From Neorhizobium galegae (GTDB lineage: Bacteria; Pseudomonadota; Alphaproteobacteria; Rhizobiales; Rhizobiaceae): 64,000 nucleotides of DNA. This document shows, in pieces, positions 54,668 through 64,000 of this stretch (position 1 is the stretch's first letter; each line of letters opens with the position of its first letter). The notes under the pieces were generated by a model. The model saw only the letters and a program-made list of their open reading frames with translations. It was not told the DNA's origin and made no database searches. Both the position numbers and the translations under genes were made by a program. The stretch is from NCBI RefSeq assembly GCF_021391675.1, contig NZ_CP090095.1, forward strand, positions 1,555,501 to 1,619,500, given 5' to 3'.

Positions 54668-55858
54668 ATGACCGAACATAACGTCCGCAATTTCAATATC
54701 AATTTCGGACCGCAGCATCCGGCGGCACATGGCGTGTTGCGCCTGGTTCTGGAGCTTGATGGCGAAATCGTCGAACGCGTCGATCCGCATATCGGCCTGC
54801 TTCACCGCGGCACCGAGAAGCTGATCGAGACCAAGACCTATCTGCAGGCCGTTCCCTATTTCGACCGCCTCGATTACGTCGCGCCGATGAACCAGGAGCA
54901 TGCGTTTGCGCTCGCCGTCGAAAAGCTCCTGGATATCCAGATCCCGATCCGCGGCCAGCTGATTCGTGTTTTGTATTCGGAAATCGGCCGCATCCTCTCG
55001 CACCTTCTCAACGTCACCACGCAGGCGATGGACGTCGGTGCGCTGACGCCGCCGCTCTGGGGCTTCGAAGAGCGCGAAAAGCTGATGGTGTTCTATGAGC
55101 GCGCATCCGGCTCCCGCATGCATGCGGCCTATTTCCGTCCCGGCGGCGTCCATCAGGACCTGCCGGCGGAACTGGTCGAGGACATCGGCAAGTGGTGCGA
55201 CCAATTCCCGGCCAAGCTCGACGACATCGACGAACTGCTGACCGGCAACCGCATCTTCAAGCAGCGCAATGTCGACATCGGCGTCGTCAAGCTCGAAGAC
55301 GCCTGGGCCTGGGGCTTTTCCGGCGTCATGGTGCGCGGTTCGGGCGCTGCCTGGGATCTGCGCCGCTCGCAGCCTTATGAGTGTTATTCTGACCTCGAAT
55401 TCGACATTCCGATCGGCAAGAACGGCGACTGCTACGACCGTTACCTGATCCGCATGATCGAGATGCGCGAATCGGTGAAGATCATGAAGCAGTGCGTCAA
55501 CCGTCTGCTCGGCGACGCCAGGACTGGCCCGTTCTCGTCAGCGGATGGCAAGGTCGTGCCGCCGAAGCGTGGCGAGATGAAGCGGTCGATGGAAGCGCTG
55601 ATCCACCACTTCAAGCTCTATACCGAAGGTTATCACGTGCCGGCCGGCGAGGTTTATGCGGCGGTCGAAGCGCCGAAGGGCGAGTTCGGCGTCTTCCTCG
55701 TCGCCGACGGCAGCAACAAGCCGTATCGCTGCAAGATCCGCGCGCCGGGTTATGCCCATCTCCAGGCCATGGATTTCATCTGTCGGGGACACCAGCTGGC
55801 CGACGTTTCGGCGGTGCTCGGCTCGCTCGACATCGTCTTCGGCGAGGTGGACCGCTGA
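54668..55858 (+). CDS. nuoD: NADH-quinone oxidoreductase subunit D
   Basis: A 396-aa 49-kDa-type subunit that forms the quinone cavity with NuoB. Core motifs: [60 protein letters not shown] and the C-terminal [11 protein letters not shown]. The start at 54668 is in-family; 11 upstream codons were rejected. The stop shares a base with the next small gene's ATG (TGATG). Confidence 0.98.
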   Translation: MTEHNVRNFNINFGPQHPAAHGVLRLVLELDGEIVERVDPHIGLLHRGTEKLIETKTYLQAVPYFDRLDYVAPMNQEHAFALAVEKLLDIQIPIRGQLIRVLYSEIGRILSHLLNVTTQAMDVGALTPPLWGFEEREKLMVFYERASGSRMHAAYFRPGGVHQDLPAELVEDIGKWCDQFPAKLDDIDELLTGNRIFKQRNVDIGVVKLEDAWAWGFSGVMVRGSGAAWDLRRSQPYECYSDLEFDIPIGKNGDCYDRYLIRMIEMRESVKIMKQCVNRLLGDARTGPFSSADGKVVPPKRGEMKRSMEALIHHFKLYTEGYHVPAGEVYAAVEAPKGEFGVFLVADGSNKPYRCKIRAPGYAHLQAMDFICRGHQLADVSAVLGSLDIVFGEVDR

Positions 55859-56115
55859 TGCTCCGCGCCGTCGTTTTCGCTGCCATTCTGTCCGGTGCTC
55901 CGGCTGCCTTCGCGCAGCAGGCCCAGACGGACGGCGCGATTTCGACGCAAGGCGGCGGATCGAAGTCGATGAAGGATCTCCTGTCCGAAGGATACGAGAT
56001 CAAAACCTCCGTTCCCAGTGGAACAAAGTTCATAGTGTTCATGCAGAAAGACAAGTCTGCCTATGCCTGCGAATTCGTGACGCTCACGAGATCGCGGTGT
56101 GGATCCATAAACTGA
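55858..56115 (+). CDS. Small secreted protein between nuoD and nuoE
   Basis: An 85-aa protein with a Sec signal peptide ([21 protein letters not shown]). The mature 65 residues carry [38 protein letters not shown] and a Cys pair (YACEF and SRCGS). Its ATG overlaps the nuoD stop by one base, and nuoE starts 16 nt after its end, so it is made from the nuo transcript. Such a gene is found at this place in other Rhizobiales as far as I recall, with no assigned function. Periplasmic location means it is not a soluble-arm subunit. Confidence 0.75.
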   Translation: MLRAVVFAAILSGAPAAFAQQAQTDGAISTQGGGSKSMKDLLSEGYEIKTSVPSGTKFIVFMQKDKSAYACEFVTLTRSRCGSIN

Positions 56116-56131
56116 TAAGGCGTGGAAAAGA

Positions 56132-57073
56132 ATGTCCGTTCGTCGATTAGCCGAAGACCAGGTGCAGCCGGCAATTTTCGCCTTCAATGACGAGAATGCC
56201 GTCTGGGCCGAGGCAACGATCAGGAAATATCCGGCAGGCCGGCAGCAATCGGCTGTCATCCCGCTTTTGATGCGTGCGCAGGAACAGGATGGCTGGGTGA
56301 CCCGCGCGGCGCTCGAGTTCGTCGCGGGCAAGCTCGACATGCCCTATATCCGCGTCCTCGAAGTCGCGACCTTCTACACCCAGTTCCAGCTGAAGCCGGT
56401 CGGCACCCGCGCCCATATCCAGGTCTGTGGCACGACCCCCTGCATGCTGCGCGGCGCAGAGGACCTGATGAAGGTCTGTCAGCACAAGATCCATCACGAT
56501 CCCTTCGCGCTGAACGCCGACGGCACGCTGTCGTGGGAAGAGGTCGAGTGTCAGGGCGCCTGCGTCAACGCGCCAATGGTCATCATCTTCAAGGATGCCT
56601 ATGAGGACCTGACGCCTGAGCGCCTCGAAGAGATCATCGATGCTTTCGAAGCTGGCAAGGGCCACGAAGTGAAGCCCGGTCCGCAGATCGATCGCATCTT
56701 CTCGGCGCCCGAGGGCGGGCCGCAGACGTTGAATGACGAGATCAAGCCGGTCCGCACCAATCTCGATCCGCATCCGAGCGCCGAAGAGGTCGCTGCCGCA
56801 GCCAGCGTTCCTCCGGCCGATGCCGCTCGTCCGAAGGACACGGCGGCTGAAACCAATCCGTCGCTGAAGACGCCAGCGACGGCGCCGGCGGCTTCCGCTG
56901 CCAATGCCAAGGCTGCGGAGGCGCAGCCGCTCTCGGCGACTGCTAAGAGCAAACCGGCTCCGAAGACGCCCGGCAGTGCTGTGGAAGGCGCTCCGCCGGA
57001 ACCCGGCGCGGTCTCCGGCGACTTGAAGCCGAAGCGCACGCGGCGCAAGACCACGACTGAAGGTGAGTCGTGA
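56132..57073 (+). CDS. nuoE: NADH-quinone oxidoreductase subunit E with long C-terminal extension
   Basis: A 313-aa 24-kDa-type subunit with a [2Fe-2S] centre (N1a): Cys99 and Cys104 in [12 protein letters not shown], Cys140 and Cys144 in [11 protein letters not shown]. The conserved part ends near residue 195. Residues 210-313 are a low-complexity tail rich in Ala, Pro, Lys and Thr, ending [15 protein letters not shown], which is not needed for cluster binding. E. coli NuoE is about 166 aa, so the tail doubles the protein. An 89-bp gap with a hairpin separates it from nuoF. Confidence 0.96.
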   Translation: MSVRRLAEDQVQPAIFAFNDENAVWAEATIRKYPAGRQQSAVIPLLMRAQEQDGWVTRAALEFVAGKLDMPYIRVLEVATFYTQFQLKPVGTRAHIQVCGTTPCMLRGAEDLMKVCQHKIHHDPFALNADGTLSWEEVECQGACVNAPMVIIFKDAYEDLTPERLEEIIDAFEAGKGHEVKPGPQIDRIFSAPEGGPQTLNDEIKPVRTNLDPHPSAEEVAAAASVPPADAARPKDTAAETNPSLKTPATAPAASAANAKAAEAQPLSATAKSKPAPKTPGSAVEGAPPEPGAVSGDLKPKRTRRKTTTEGES

Positions 57074-57090
57074 CATTTGAGAATTTGTGT

Positions 57091-57111
57091 GCGGCCTTTG
57101 AAAAAGGCTGC
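57091..57111 (+). other. Hairpin between nuoE and nuoF
   Basis: GCGGCCTTT (57091-57099) pairs with AAAGGCTGC (57103-57111, one G-U) around GAA. No T run follows, so it is more likely an RNA-stability or processing element than a terminator. Confidence 0.4.
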
Positions 57112-57162
57112 AATATATCGACTGACAACCGGCTTAATCGCGACGGACTTGTGGAATAGATC

Positions 57163-58467
57163 ATGTTGAAAGATCAGGATCGCATCTTTACCAATATCTA
57201 CGGCCTCAAGGACAAGTCCCTGAAAGGCGCGATGAGCCGCGGCCATTGGGATGGCACCAAGGAGATCATCGAGAAGGGCCGGGACTGGATCATCAACGAG
57301 ATGAAGGCGTCTGGCCTTCGTGGTCGCGGTGGCGCCGGCTTCCCGACCGGTCTCAAATGGTCCTTCATGCCGAAGGAATCGGATGGCCGCCCGCATTACC
57401 TCGTGGTCAATGCCGACGAATCCGAGCCCGGCACCTGCAAGGACCGCGAAATCATGCGCCACGATCCGCATACGCTGATCGAAGGCTGCGTCATCGCCGG
57501 TTTCGCCATGGGTGCCCATACCGCCTATATCTACGTGCGCGGCGAATACATGCGCGAACGCGAAGCGCTGCAGGCGGCGATCGACGAATGTTATGATTTC
57601 GGCCTGCTCGGCGGCAACAACAAGCTCGGCTGGGATTTCGACATCTACGTCCACCACGGCGCCGGGGCCTATATCTGCGGCGAAGAGACGGCACTGCTCG
57701 AAAGCCTCGAAGGCAAGAAGGGCCAGCCGCGCCTGAAGCCTCCGTTCCCGGCAAACATGGGCCTCTATGGCTGCCCGACCACGGTCAACAACGTCGAATC
57801 GATCGCGGTTGCCCCGACCATCCTGCGCCGCGGTGCCGGCTGGTTCTCGTCCATGGGCCGTCCCAACAATGTCGGCACCAAGCTGTTCATGCTCTCCGGT
57901 CACGTCAACAAGCCGTGCACCGTCGAAGAAGTGATGGGCATCACCTTCCGCGAACTGGTCGACAAGCATGCCGGCGGCATCCGCGGCGGCTGGGACAATC
58001 TCCTGGCGGTCATCCCGGGCGGCGCATCCTGCCCGATCGTACCGGCCAAGGACATCATGGACTGCCAGATGGATTTCGACGGCCTGCGTGCCGTCGGCTC
58101 CTCCTTCGGCACCGCCGGCGCCATCGTCATGGACAAGTCGACCGACGTCATCAAGGCGATCGCCCGCATCTCGGCCTTCTTCAAGCACGAGAGCTGCGGC
58201 CAGTGCACGCCGTGCCGCGAAGGCACCGGCTGGATGTGGCGGGTGCTCGAGCGCATGGTCAAGGGCAATGCCCAGAAGCGCGAGATCGATATGCTGTTGC
58301 AGGTGACCAAGCAGATCGAAGGTCACACCATCTGCGCGCTCGGCGATGCGGCGGCCTGGCCTGTCCAGGGCCTGATCCGGCATTTCCGTCCGGAGATCGA
58401 AGCGCGTATCGACCAGTATACCCGAAACGCGACGGCGCATGGCGCCGTCCTGGAAGCTGCGGAGTAG
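57163..58467 (+). CDS. nuoF: NADH-quinone oxidoreductase subunit F
   Basis: A 434-aa 51-kDa-type subunit that oxidises NADH through FMN and carries the N3 [4Fe-4S] cluster. The NADH/FMN glycine-rich loops are [16 protein letters not shown] and [30 protein letters not shown], and the cluster site is [15 protein letters not shown] with a later Cys in HTICALGD. Standard length. The next gene starts 4 nt after its stop. Confidence 0.98.
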   Translation: MLKDQDRIFTNIYGLKDKSLKGAMSRGHWDGTKEIIEKGRDWIINEMKASGLRGRGGAGFPTGLKWSFMPKESDGRPHYLVVNADESEPGTCKDREIMRHDPHTLIEGCVIAGFAMGAHTAYIYVRGEYMREREALQAAIDECYDFGLLGGNNKLGWDFDIYVHHGAGAYICGEETALLESLEGKKGQPRLKPPFPANMGLYGCPTTVNNVESIAVAPTILRRGAGWFSSMGRPNNVGTKLFMLSGHVNKPCTVEEVMGITFRELVDKHAGGIRGGWDNLLAVIPGGASCPIVPAKDIMDCQMDFDGLRAVGSSFGTAGAIVMDKSTDVIKAIARISAFFKHESCGQCTPCREGTGWMWRVLERMVKGNAQKREIDMLLQVTKQIEGHTICALGDAAAWPVQGLIRHFRPEIEARIDQYTRNATAHGAVLEAAE

Positions 58468-58471
58468 CCAA

Positions 58472-59194
58472 GTGACAAAGTTGGGCAAAGAGCATGAAGG
58501 GGAGGCGACGGATCGTCCGGCGCTCGATCCGGCGCGAATGCCCGATTTTTCCGAGGCGATGAAGCTTAATCCGCTGATGGCGAATATGGCCGCCGCGACG
58601 GCAGTCGGCTTCGGCATCGCCGCGCAGATGACCGGAGTCTTCTTGGGTGCGCTGCAGGGCGCGATGGAAGCGGGCAACCGTCAGAAGGCTGCTGGAGAAT
58701 CTCCGTCCGCGGCGGCTCCGGTTGAGGCGCCTGCTGTCACGGAAACGCCGGCCCCGACCGTCGCAGCCGCAGTCTCAGAACCCGCGCCGATCGCTGAAAA
58801 GCCGAAGGCAAAGCCGGTCGCACCGGCTCGCAAGGCGGCTGTAATTGCGCCCAAGGCCGAATCGGTCAAGAAGCCGGCCGCCAAGGCCAAGGTTGCGACG
58901 GCAAAGGCCGCGGCTCCGAAGGCTCCGGCAAAGCCGGTAATCGAGGCCAAGACGGCAAAGGCGCCCAAGGCGAAGACGGTCAAGGCCAATGGACCTGCCG
59001 GCGGCGATCTGAAGCAGATTTCGGGCATCGGCCCGAAGCTGGTGGAAGTGCTGAACGGTTTGGGTGTAACGAGCCTCGCTGAGGTCGCTGCCTGGGACGA
59101 CGCCGAAATCGCCCGCTTCGACAAGGAATTGGGTTTCGAGGGGCGCATCAGCCGCGACGATTGGGTCGGCCAGGCGAAAGCTCTGTTGAAATAA
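58472..59194 (+). CDS. Helix-hairpin-helix protein embedded in the nuo operon (COG3743-like)
   Basis: A 240-aa protein starting at GTG 58472 (GGAG 7 nt before). Residues 25-65 form a hydrophobic amphipathic stretch (LMANMAAATAVGFGIAAQMTG). Residues 75-175 are an Ala/Pro/Lys-rich linker, much like the tail of NuoE. The C-terminus LKQISGIGPKLVEVLNGLGVTSLAEVAAWD is a helix-hairpin-helix of the flap-endonuclease-like type. Neighbours: nuoF 4 nt upstream, nuoG 70 nt downstream. Similar genes occur in other alphaproteobacterial nuo operons. No catalytic nuclease residues are seen, so a structural or assembly role is as likely as DNA binding. Confidence 0.75.
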   Translation: MTKLGKEHEGEATDRPALDPARMPDFSEAMKLNPLMANMAAATAVGFGIAAQMTGVFLGALQGAMEAGNRQKAAGESPSAAAPVEAPAVTETPAPTVAAAVSEPAPIAEKPKAKPVAPARKAAVIAPKAESVKKPAAKAKVATAKAAAPKAPAKPVIEAKTAKAPKAKTVKANGPAGGDLKQISGIGPKLVEVLNGLGVTSLAEVAAWDDAEIARFDKELGFEGRISRDDWVGQAKALLK

Positions 59195-59264
59195 AAGAAT
59201 ATGTCCCCGAGTCGCCTGACCCCCAGGAGACCCAAAGGATGGAACTAAGGACGTAAGTGAGACG

Positions 59265-61346
59265 ATGGTTAAGCTGAAGGTTGACGGCAAAGAGGTCGAA
59301 GTTCCGGATCATTTCACGCTGCTTCAGGCGTGCGAGGAAGCCGGCGCCGAGGTCCCGCGCTTTTGTTTCCACGAACGTCTTTCGGTTGCCGGCAATTGCC
59401 GCATGTGCCTGATCGAAGTGAAGGGCGGACCGCCGAAGCCGGCAGCCTCCTGCGCCATGGGCGTGCGCGACGTCCGGGGTGGCCCGAACGGCGAACTGCC
59501 GGAAATTTTCACCAACACGCCGATGGTCAAGAAGGCCCGCGAAGGCGTGATGGAATTCCTGCTGATCAACCATCCGCTGGATTGCCCGATCTGCGACCAG
59601 GGCGGCGAATGCGACCTGCAGGACCAGGCGATGGCCTTCGGCATCGACAGTTCCCGCTACACGGAAAACAAGCGCGCTGTCGAAGACAAGTATATCGGCC
59701 CGCTGGTCAAGACCGTGATGAACCGCTGCATCCACTGCACGCGCTGCGTCCGCTTCACCACTGAAGTCGGCGGCATTTCCGAGCTCGGCCTGATCGGCCG
59801 CGGCGAGGATGCCGAGATCACCACCTATCTCGAAAGCGCCATGACGTCGGAGCTGCAGGGCAATGTCATCGACCTTTGCCCCGTCGGTGCGCTGACCTCG
59901 CGCCCCTTCGCCTTCACCGCCCGTCCGTGGGAACTCAACAAGACCGAATCGATCGACGTCATGGACGCCGTCGGCTCGGCGATCCGCGTCGATACCCGCG
60001 GCCGCGAAGTGATGCGCATCATGCCGCGCGTCAACGAGCAGGTGAACGAAGAGTGGATCTCCGACAAGACCCGCTTCATCTGGGACGGCCTGAAGACCCA
60101 GCGCCTCGACCGCCCCTACGTCCGCAAGGGCGGCCGCCTTCAGGCTGCCTCCTGGGGCGAAGCCTTCGGCGCCATCAGGGCTGCGGTTTCCGGCACCTCT
60201 GCCGCAAAGATCGGCGCGATCGCCGGCGATCTGGCCTCGGTCGAAGAAATGTACGCTCTGAAGGAGCTGGTTCGGTCGCTCGGGTCGGAAAACCTCGACT
60301 GTCGCCAGGACGGGACGGCGCTTGATCCGTCGCTCGGCCGCGCAAGCTACCTCTTCAATCCCACCATCGAGGGAATCGAACAGGCCGGCGCCCTGCTTCT
60401 GATCGGCGCCAATCCGCGCCTCGAGGCAGCCGTCCTCAACGCCCGCATCCGCAAGCGCTTCCGCCGCGGCAACTTCCCGATCGGCGTGATCGGCGAAGTC
60501 AGCGAACTGCGCTACGTCTACGACTATCTCGGTGCCGGCGCTGAAACGCTCTCCGACCTCGCGTCCGGCGCAAACAGCTTCGCCGACAAGCTCCGTGCGG
60601 CCAAGAATCCGATGATCATCGTGGGGCAGGGGGCTCTCTCCCGTCCGGACGGTGCGGCGATCCTTAGCTCGGCCGCCCAGCTTGCCGGTTCGGTCGGCGC
60701 GCTGACAGACGAGTGGAACGGCTTTGCCGTTCTCCACACCGCCGCTGCCCGCGTCGGCGGCCTCGACCTCGGCTTCGTGCCGGGTGCGAACGGCGCCAAT
60801 GCCGCCGCCCAGGTCGCTGGCATGGACGTTCTCTTCCTGCTCGGCGCCGATGAACTCGACTTCTCGAAGAAGGGCGCCAAGTTCACCGTCTATATCGGCA
60901 GCCATGGCGATGCCGGCGCGCACAATGCCGACGTCATCCTGCCGGGTGCGACTTACACCGAAAAGTCGGGCACCTGGGTCAATACCGAAGGCCGCGTCCA
61001 GATGGGCAACCGTGCCGGTTTCGCGCCGGGCGAGGCCCGCGAAGACTGGGCGATCATCCGCGCGCTCTCCGACGTGCTCGGCAAGAAACTGCCGTTCGAT
61101 TCGCTGGGCGCCCTGCGTGCGAAACTCTATGCGGATTACCCGCATTTCGCCGCCATCGACGAGATTGCAGCGGGTTCGGTGAACGAAATTGCCGCACTTG
61201 GCCAAAAAGCCGGTGGGATGACGAAGTCCGGGTTTGCGTCGCCGATCAAAGACTTCTATTTGACGAACCCGATCGCTCGCGCTTCGGCCGTCATGGCTGA
61301 ATGCTCGGCATTGGCCCGCAACAATTTCCAGGCTGCGGCGGAGTAA
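59265..61346 (+). CDS. nuoG: NADH-quinone oxidoreductase subunit G
   Basis: A 693-aa 75-kDa-type subunit. The N-terminal ferredoxin-like domain has [22 protein letters not shown] for the [2Fe-2S] centre, [19 protein letters not shown] and [16 protein letters not shown] for [4Fe-4S] centres, followed by a molybdopterin-oxidoreductase-like domain (VLIP-type core [21 protein letters not shown]) that lacks the cofactor role. Standard length for alphaproteobacteria. Confidence 0.98.
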   Translation: MVKLKVDGKEVEVPDHFTLLQACEEAGAEVPRFCFHERLSVAGNCRMCLIEVKGGPPKPAASCAMGVRDVRGGPNGELPEIFTNTPMVKKAREGVMEFLLINHPLDCPICDQGGECDLQDQAMAFGIDSSRYTENKRAVEDKYIGPLVKTVMNRCIHCTRCVRFTTEVGGISELGLIGRGEDAEITTYLESAMTSELQGNVIDLCPVGALTSRPFAFTARPWELNKTESIDVMDAVGSAIRVDTRGREVMRIMPRVNEQVNEEWISDKTRFIWDGLKTQRLDRPYVRKGGRLQAASWGEAFGAIRAAVSGTSAAKIGAIAGDLASVEEMYALKELVRSLGSENLDCRQDGTALDPSLGRASYLFNPTIEGIEQAGALLLIGANPRLEAAVLNARIRKRFRRGNFPIGVIGEVSELRYVYDYLGAGAETLSDLASGANSFADKLRAAKNPMIIVGQGALSRPDGAAILSSAAQLAGSVGALTDEWNGFAVLHTAAARVGGLDLGFVPGANGANAAAQVAGMDVLFLLGADELDFSKKGAKFTVYIGSHGDAGAHNADVILPGATYTEKSGTWVNTEGRVQMGNRAGFAPGEAREDWAIIRALSDVLGKKLPFDSLGALRAKLYADYPHFAAIDEIAAGSVNEIAALGQKAGGMTKSGFASPIKDFYLTNPIARASAVMAECSALARNNFQAAAE

Positions 61347-61354
61347 TTTTGAAC

Positions 61355-62398
61355 ATGGACTCGTTCTTTTCCATCTACGTCTGGCCGGGCATCGTCATGG
61401 TCGCGCAGTCGCTGCTGCTGCTGGTCTGCCTGCTCGTCTTCATCGCTTATGTTCTGCTTGCCGACCGCAAGATCTGGGCGGCCGTGCAACTGCGCCGCGG
61501 CCCGAACGTCGTCGGCCCCTTCGGCCTGTTCCAGTCCTTCGCCGACCTTCTGAAGTTCGTCTTCAAGGAGCCGGTCATTCCGGCCGGCGCCAACAAGGCC
61601 GTCTTCCTGCTCGCACCGCTGGTTGCCGTGCTTCTGGCCCTGTCGACCTGGGCCGTGGTGCCGCTTGCAGACGGATGGGTCATCGCCAACATCAATGTCG
61701 GCATCCTCTACATCTTTGCGATCTCCTCGCTCGAAGTCTACGGCATCATCATGGGTGGCTGGGCTTCGAACTCGAAATACCCGTTCCTCGGCGCGCTCCG
61801 CTCGGCGGCGCAGATGGTTTCTTACGAAGTCTCTATCGGCTTCGTCATCGTCACAGTGCTTCTGTGCGTCGGCTCGCTCAATCTCACCGACATCGTCAAT
61901 GCCCAGCATGACGGCCTCGGCACGATGATGGGCCTGCCCGCCTCGTTCCTCGACTGGCACTGGCTGGCGCTGTTCCCGATGTTCGTGGTGTTCTTCATCT
62001 CGGCGCTCGCCGAAACCAACCGCCCGCCTTTCGATCTTCCCGAAGCGGAATCGGAACTGGTCGCCGGCTTCATGGTGGAGTACGGCTCCTCGCCATACAT
62101 GATGTTCATGCTCGGCGAATACGCGGCCGTCTGCCTGATGTGCGCGCTGACGACCATCCTGTTCCTCGGGGGCTGGCTGCCGCCGATCGATATCTGGATC
62201 CTCAACTGGGTGCCGGGCATCGTCTGGTTCATGCTGAAGTCGATGCTCGTCTTCTTCATGTTCGCCATGGTGAAGGCCTTCGTACCGCGTTACCGCTACG
62301 ACCAGCTCATGCGGCTGGGCTGGAAGATCTTCCTGCCGCTGTCGCTCGCAATGGTCGTCATTACCGCATTCGTGCTGAAGCTGGCGGGATGGGCATGA
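61355..62398 (+). CDS. nuoH: NADH-quinone oxidoreductase subunit H
   Basis: A 347-aa membrane subunit with about eight helices, located next to the quinone channel. Core: [71 protein letters not shown] and [23 protein letters not shown] at 61355 was chosen; 18 more in-frame codons lie across the nuoG end. Confidence 0.98.
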   Translation: MDSFFSIYVWPGIVMVAQSLLLLVCLLVFIAYVLLADRKIWAAVQLRRGPNVVGPFGLFQSFADLLKFVFKEPVIPAGANKAVFLLAPLVAVLLALSTWAVVPLADGWVIANINVGILYIFAISSLEVYGIIMGGWASNSKYPFLGALRSAAQMVSYEVSIGFVIVTVLLCVGSLNLTDIVNAQHDGLGTMMGLPASFLDWHWLALFPMFVVFFISALAETNRPPFDLPEAESELVAGFMVEYGSSPYMMFMLGEYAAVCLMCALTTILFLGGWLPPIDIWILNWVPGIVWFMLKSMLVFFMFAMVKAFVPRYRYDQLMRLGWKIFLPLSLAMVVITAFVLKLAGWA

Positions 62399-62450
62399 TC
62401 ATGACCGTGAACATGTCCGCCCAAGCTTCCGGCATCATTGGAGAATAAAG

Positions 62451-62942
62451 ATGGCAAGTCTCGGCCAGGCCGTGAATTCGCTGTTCCTGAAGGAGTTCGT
62501 CGGGGCGTTCTTCCTGTCGATGCGCTACTTCTTCAAGCAGAAGGCGACGATCAACTATCCGTTCGAGAAAGGTCCGGTCTCCCCGCGTTTCCGCGGCGAG
62601 CATGCGCTGCGCCGCTACCCGAACGGAGAGGAACGCTGCATCGCCTGCAAGCTCTGCGAGGCGATCTGTCCTGCCCAGGCGATCACCATCGAGGCCGGCC
62701 CGCGCCGCAACGACGGCACCCGCCGCACGGTGCGTTACGATATCGACATGGTGAAGTGCATCTATTGCGGCTTCTGCCAGGAAGCCTGCCCGGTGGATGC
62801 GATCGTCGAGGGCCCGAATTTCGAATTCGCCACCGAGACGCGCGAAGAACTGTATTTCGACAAGGCGCGTCTGCTGGAAAACGGCGACCGCTGGGAGCGC
62901 GAAATCGCTCGCAACATGGCAATCGATGCGCCCTACCGCTGA
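62451..62942 (+). CDS. nuoI: NADH-quinone oxidoreductase subunit I
   Basis: A 163-aa peripheral subunit with two [4Fe-4S] clusters (N6a, N6b): [16 protein letters not shown] and [16 protein letters not shown]. Starts [28 protein letters not shown], the amphipathic helices that sit on the membrane arm. A 147-bp gap to nuoJ follows, containing AAATACCC...GGGTATTT inverted arms (about 63005-63055). Confidence 0.98.
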   Translation: MASLGQAVNSLFLKEFVGAFFLSMRYFFKQKATINYPFEKGPVSPRFRGEHALRRYPNGEERCIACKLCEAICPAQAITIEAGPRRNDGTRRTVRYDIDMVKCIYCGFCQEACPVDAIVEGPNFEFATETREELYFDKARLLENGDRWEREIARNMAIDAPYR

Positions 62943-63089
62943 GGCGGGGTGATTTGTACGGCGCCGCCCCATTCAGCGGGCAGTGCGCCGGTGACATCTG
63001 GATGAAATACCCGGCGCCTATCACAAGCCCGGGTTTCGACGGGATGGGGTATTTGCCCCACGCCCGGTGAGGGACGAAAAGGCACCACG

Positions 63090-63704
63090 ATGGGTCTGCA
63101 GGCAATCTTCTTCTATCTCTTCGCGTTCATCGCGGTGGCGTCGGCGTTCATGGTCATTTCGGCCAAGAACCCGGTGCACTCGGTGCTGTTCCTCATCCTG
63201 GTCTTCTTCAACGCTGCCGGTCTCTTCCTGCTGACAGGCGCCGAATTCCTGGCGATGATCCTGCTGGTCGTCTATATCGGCGCGGTTGCGGTTCTCTTCC
63301 TCTTCGTCGTCATGATGCTCGACATCGACTTTGCGGAGCTGCGCTCGGGCGTGCTGCAATATGCGCCGATCGGCATGCTGGTCGGCCTGATTGTCGCCGC
63401 CGAACTGGTCGTCGTCATCGGCGGTAGCGTGCTGACGCCGGAAGCGGCGAAGTCGATCACCATGCCGATCCCCAACCCGGCCAGCCGCACCAATACGGCA
63501 GCGCTCGGCGACGTGCTCTATACGAATTACGTCTACTTCTTCCAGATCGCCGGCCTGGTGCTTCTGGTGGCGATGATCGGCGCGATCGTGCTGACACTCC
63601 GCCACCGCACCAACATCAAGCGTCAGGACATATCCCAGCAGGTGGCCCGCACGCCCGCGACCGCTGTCGAAGTGGTCAAGGTCAAGCCGGGCCAGGGCAT
63701 CTGA
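63090..63704 (+). CDS. nuoJ: NADH-quinone oxidoreductase subunit J
   Basis: A 204-aa membrane subunit with five helices. Core: [61 protein letters not shown], whose third helix has the pi-bulge important for proton coupling. The ATG is preceded by GAAAAGGCACCACG. Confidence 0.98.
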   Translation: MGLQAIFFYLFAFIAVASAFMVISAKNPVHSVLFLILVFFNAAGLFLLTGAEFLAMILLVVYIGAVAVLFLFVVMMLDIDFAELRSGVLQYAPIGMLVGLIVAAELVVVIGGSVLTPEAAKSITMPIPNPASRTNTAALGDVLYTNYVYFFQIAGLVLLVAMIGAIVLTLRHRTNIKRQDISQQVARTPATAVEVVKVKPGQGI

Positions 63705-63729
63705 GCGAGCGGGAACAAGGAACAGGCAC

Positions 63730-64000
63730 ATGGAAATCGGACTTTCCCACTATCTCACGGTCAGCGCCATCCTCTTCACGCTCGGCGTTTTCGGCATCTT
63801 CCTGAACCGCAAGAACGTCATCATCATCCTGATGTCGGTGGAGCTCATCCTGCTCTCGGTCAACCTCAACATGGTGGCCTTCTCCTCCTTCCTGAACGAC
63901 ATCGTCGGCCAGGTCTTCGCACTGTTCATTCTGACCGTGGCGGCCGCAGAAGCGGCCATCGGTCTTGCAATTCTCGTCGTCTTCTACCGCAACCGCGGTT
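63730..64000 (+). CDS. nuoK: NADH-quinone oxidoreductase subunit K (3' end missing)
   Basis: The first 90 codons; the gene runs off the window and is expected to end about 12 codons later (102 aa is usual). [47 protein letters not shown] includes the two conserved membrane Glu residues of the MrpC-like proton path (one in MSVELILL, one in [10 protein letters not shown]). Confidence 0.96.
   Translation, partial: MEIGLSHYLTVSAILFTLGVFGIFLNRKNVIIILMSVELILLSVNLNMVAFSSFLNDIVGQVFALFILTVAAAEAAIGLAILVVFYRNRG

Overview
The window is high-GC chromosomal DNA from an alphaproteobacterium of the order Rhizobiales, most likely family Rhizobiaceae (Rhizobium, Neorhizobium or Agrobacterium type). The basis is the clpP-clpX-lon-hup block followed by two tRNA-Asp genes and a nuo operon in the alphaproteobacterial arrangement (small extra genes between nuoD/nuoE and nuoF/nuoG), a RIME-like rhizobial palindromic repeat, a PhoB box of rhizobial type, and the overall protein sequences. 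The genus is inference; no rRNA gene is present.

Layout. 1-15.5 kb: housekeeping and small accessory genes. These are an agmatinase start, phenylalanine hydroxylase with a divergent Lrp-type regulator, ribosomal proteins L13/S9, a CoA-binding protein, O-acetylhomoserine sulfhydrylase, a bdcA/bdcR pair with two matching operators, a cupin, a Phd/VapC-type toxin-antitoxin pair whose toxin appears to lack a catalytic Asp, a MarR/SDR divergent pair, a cytochrome P450, a CYTH-like protein, gamma-glutamyltransferase and a membrane GGDEF protein. 15.8-21.5 kb: the protein quality-control block clpP, clpX, lon and the HU gene, with heat-shock-like promoters in front of clpP and lon and clear intrinsic terminators. 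21.5-31.2 kb: a secreted phytase/esterase-like protein behind a PHO box, a GNAT acetyltransferase, a RIME-like repeat, an aldo/keto reductase, an SbcD/SbcC-like (YhaO/YhaN) pair and a membrane protein of unknown function.

32.3-48.4 kb holds a Wzx/Wzy-type exopolysaccharide or capsule cluster on the plus strand. It encodes an outer-membrane export lipoprotein, a polysaccharide co-polymerase with a fused tyrosine-kinase domain, GDP-fucose synthesis (gmd, fcl), six glycosyltransferase-like proteins, a flippase, a polymerase and a WcaF-like acetyltransferase. No initiating sugar-phosphate transferase is seen, so that step must be encoded elsewhere. Immediately downstream and on the opposite strand lies a compact cassette: a 31-codon ORF, a 61-aa protein and a 573-aa beta-helix protein resembling phage tail-spike or polysaccharide-degrading proteins.

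50.8-52.3 kb is a decayed mobile remnant. An AT-richer, frameshifted trypsin-like protease abuts a truncated and frameshifted integrase, which points at the 3' end of a tRNA-Val gene. Two near-identical tRNA-Asp genes follow. 53.0 kb to the end is the complex I operon nuoA to nuoK (nuoK runs off the end), including a small secreted protein between nuoD and nuoE and an Ala/Pro/Lys-rich helix-hairpin-helix protein between nuoF and nuoG.

The most interesting part is the 31-52 kb stretch, where accessory surface-polysaccharide genes, a possible matching depolymerase cassette and an integrase scar lie between conserved core genes.
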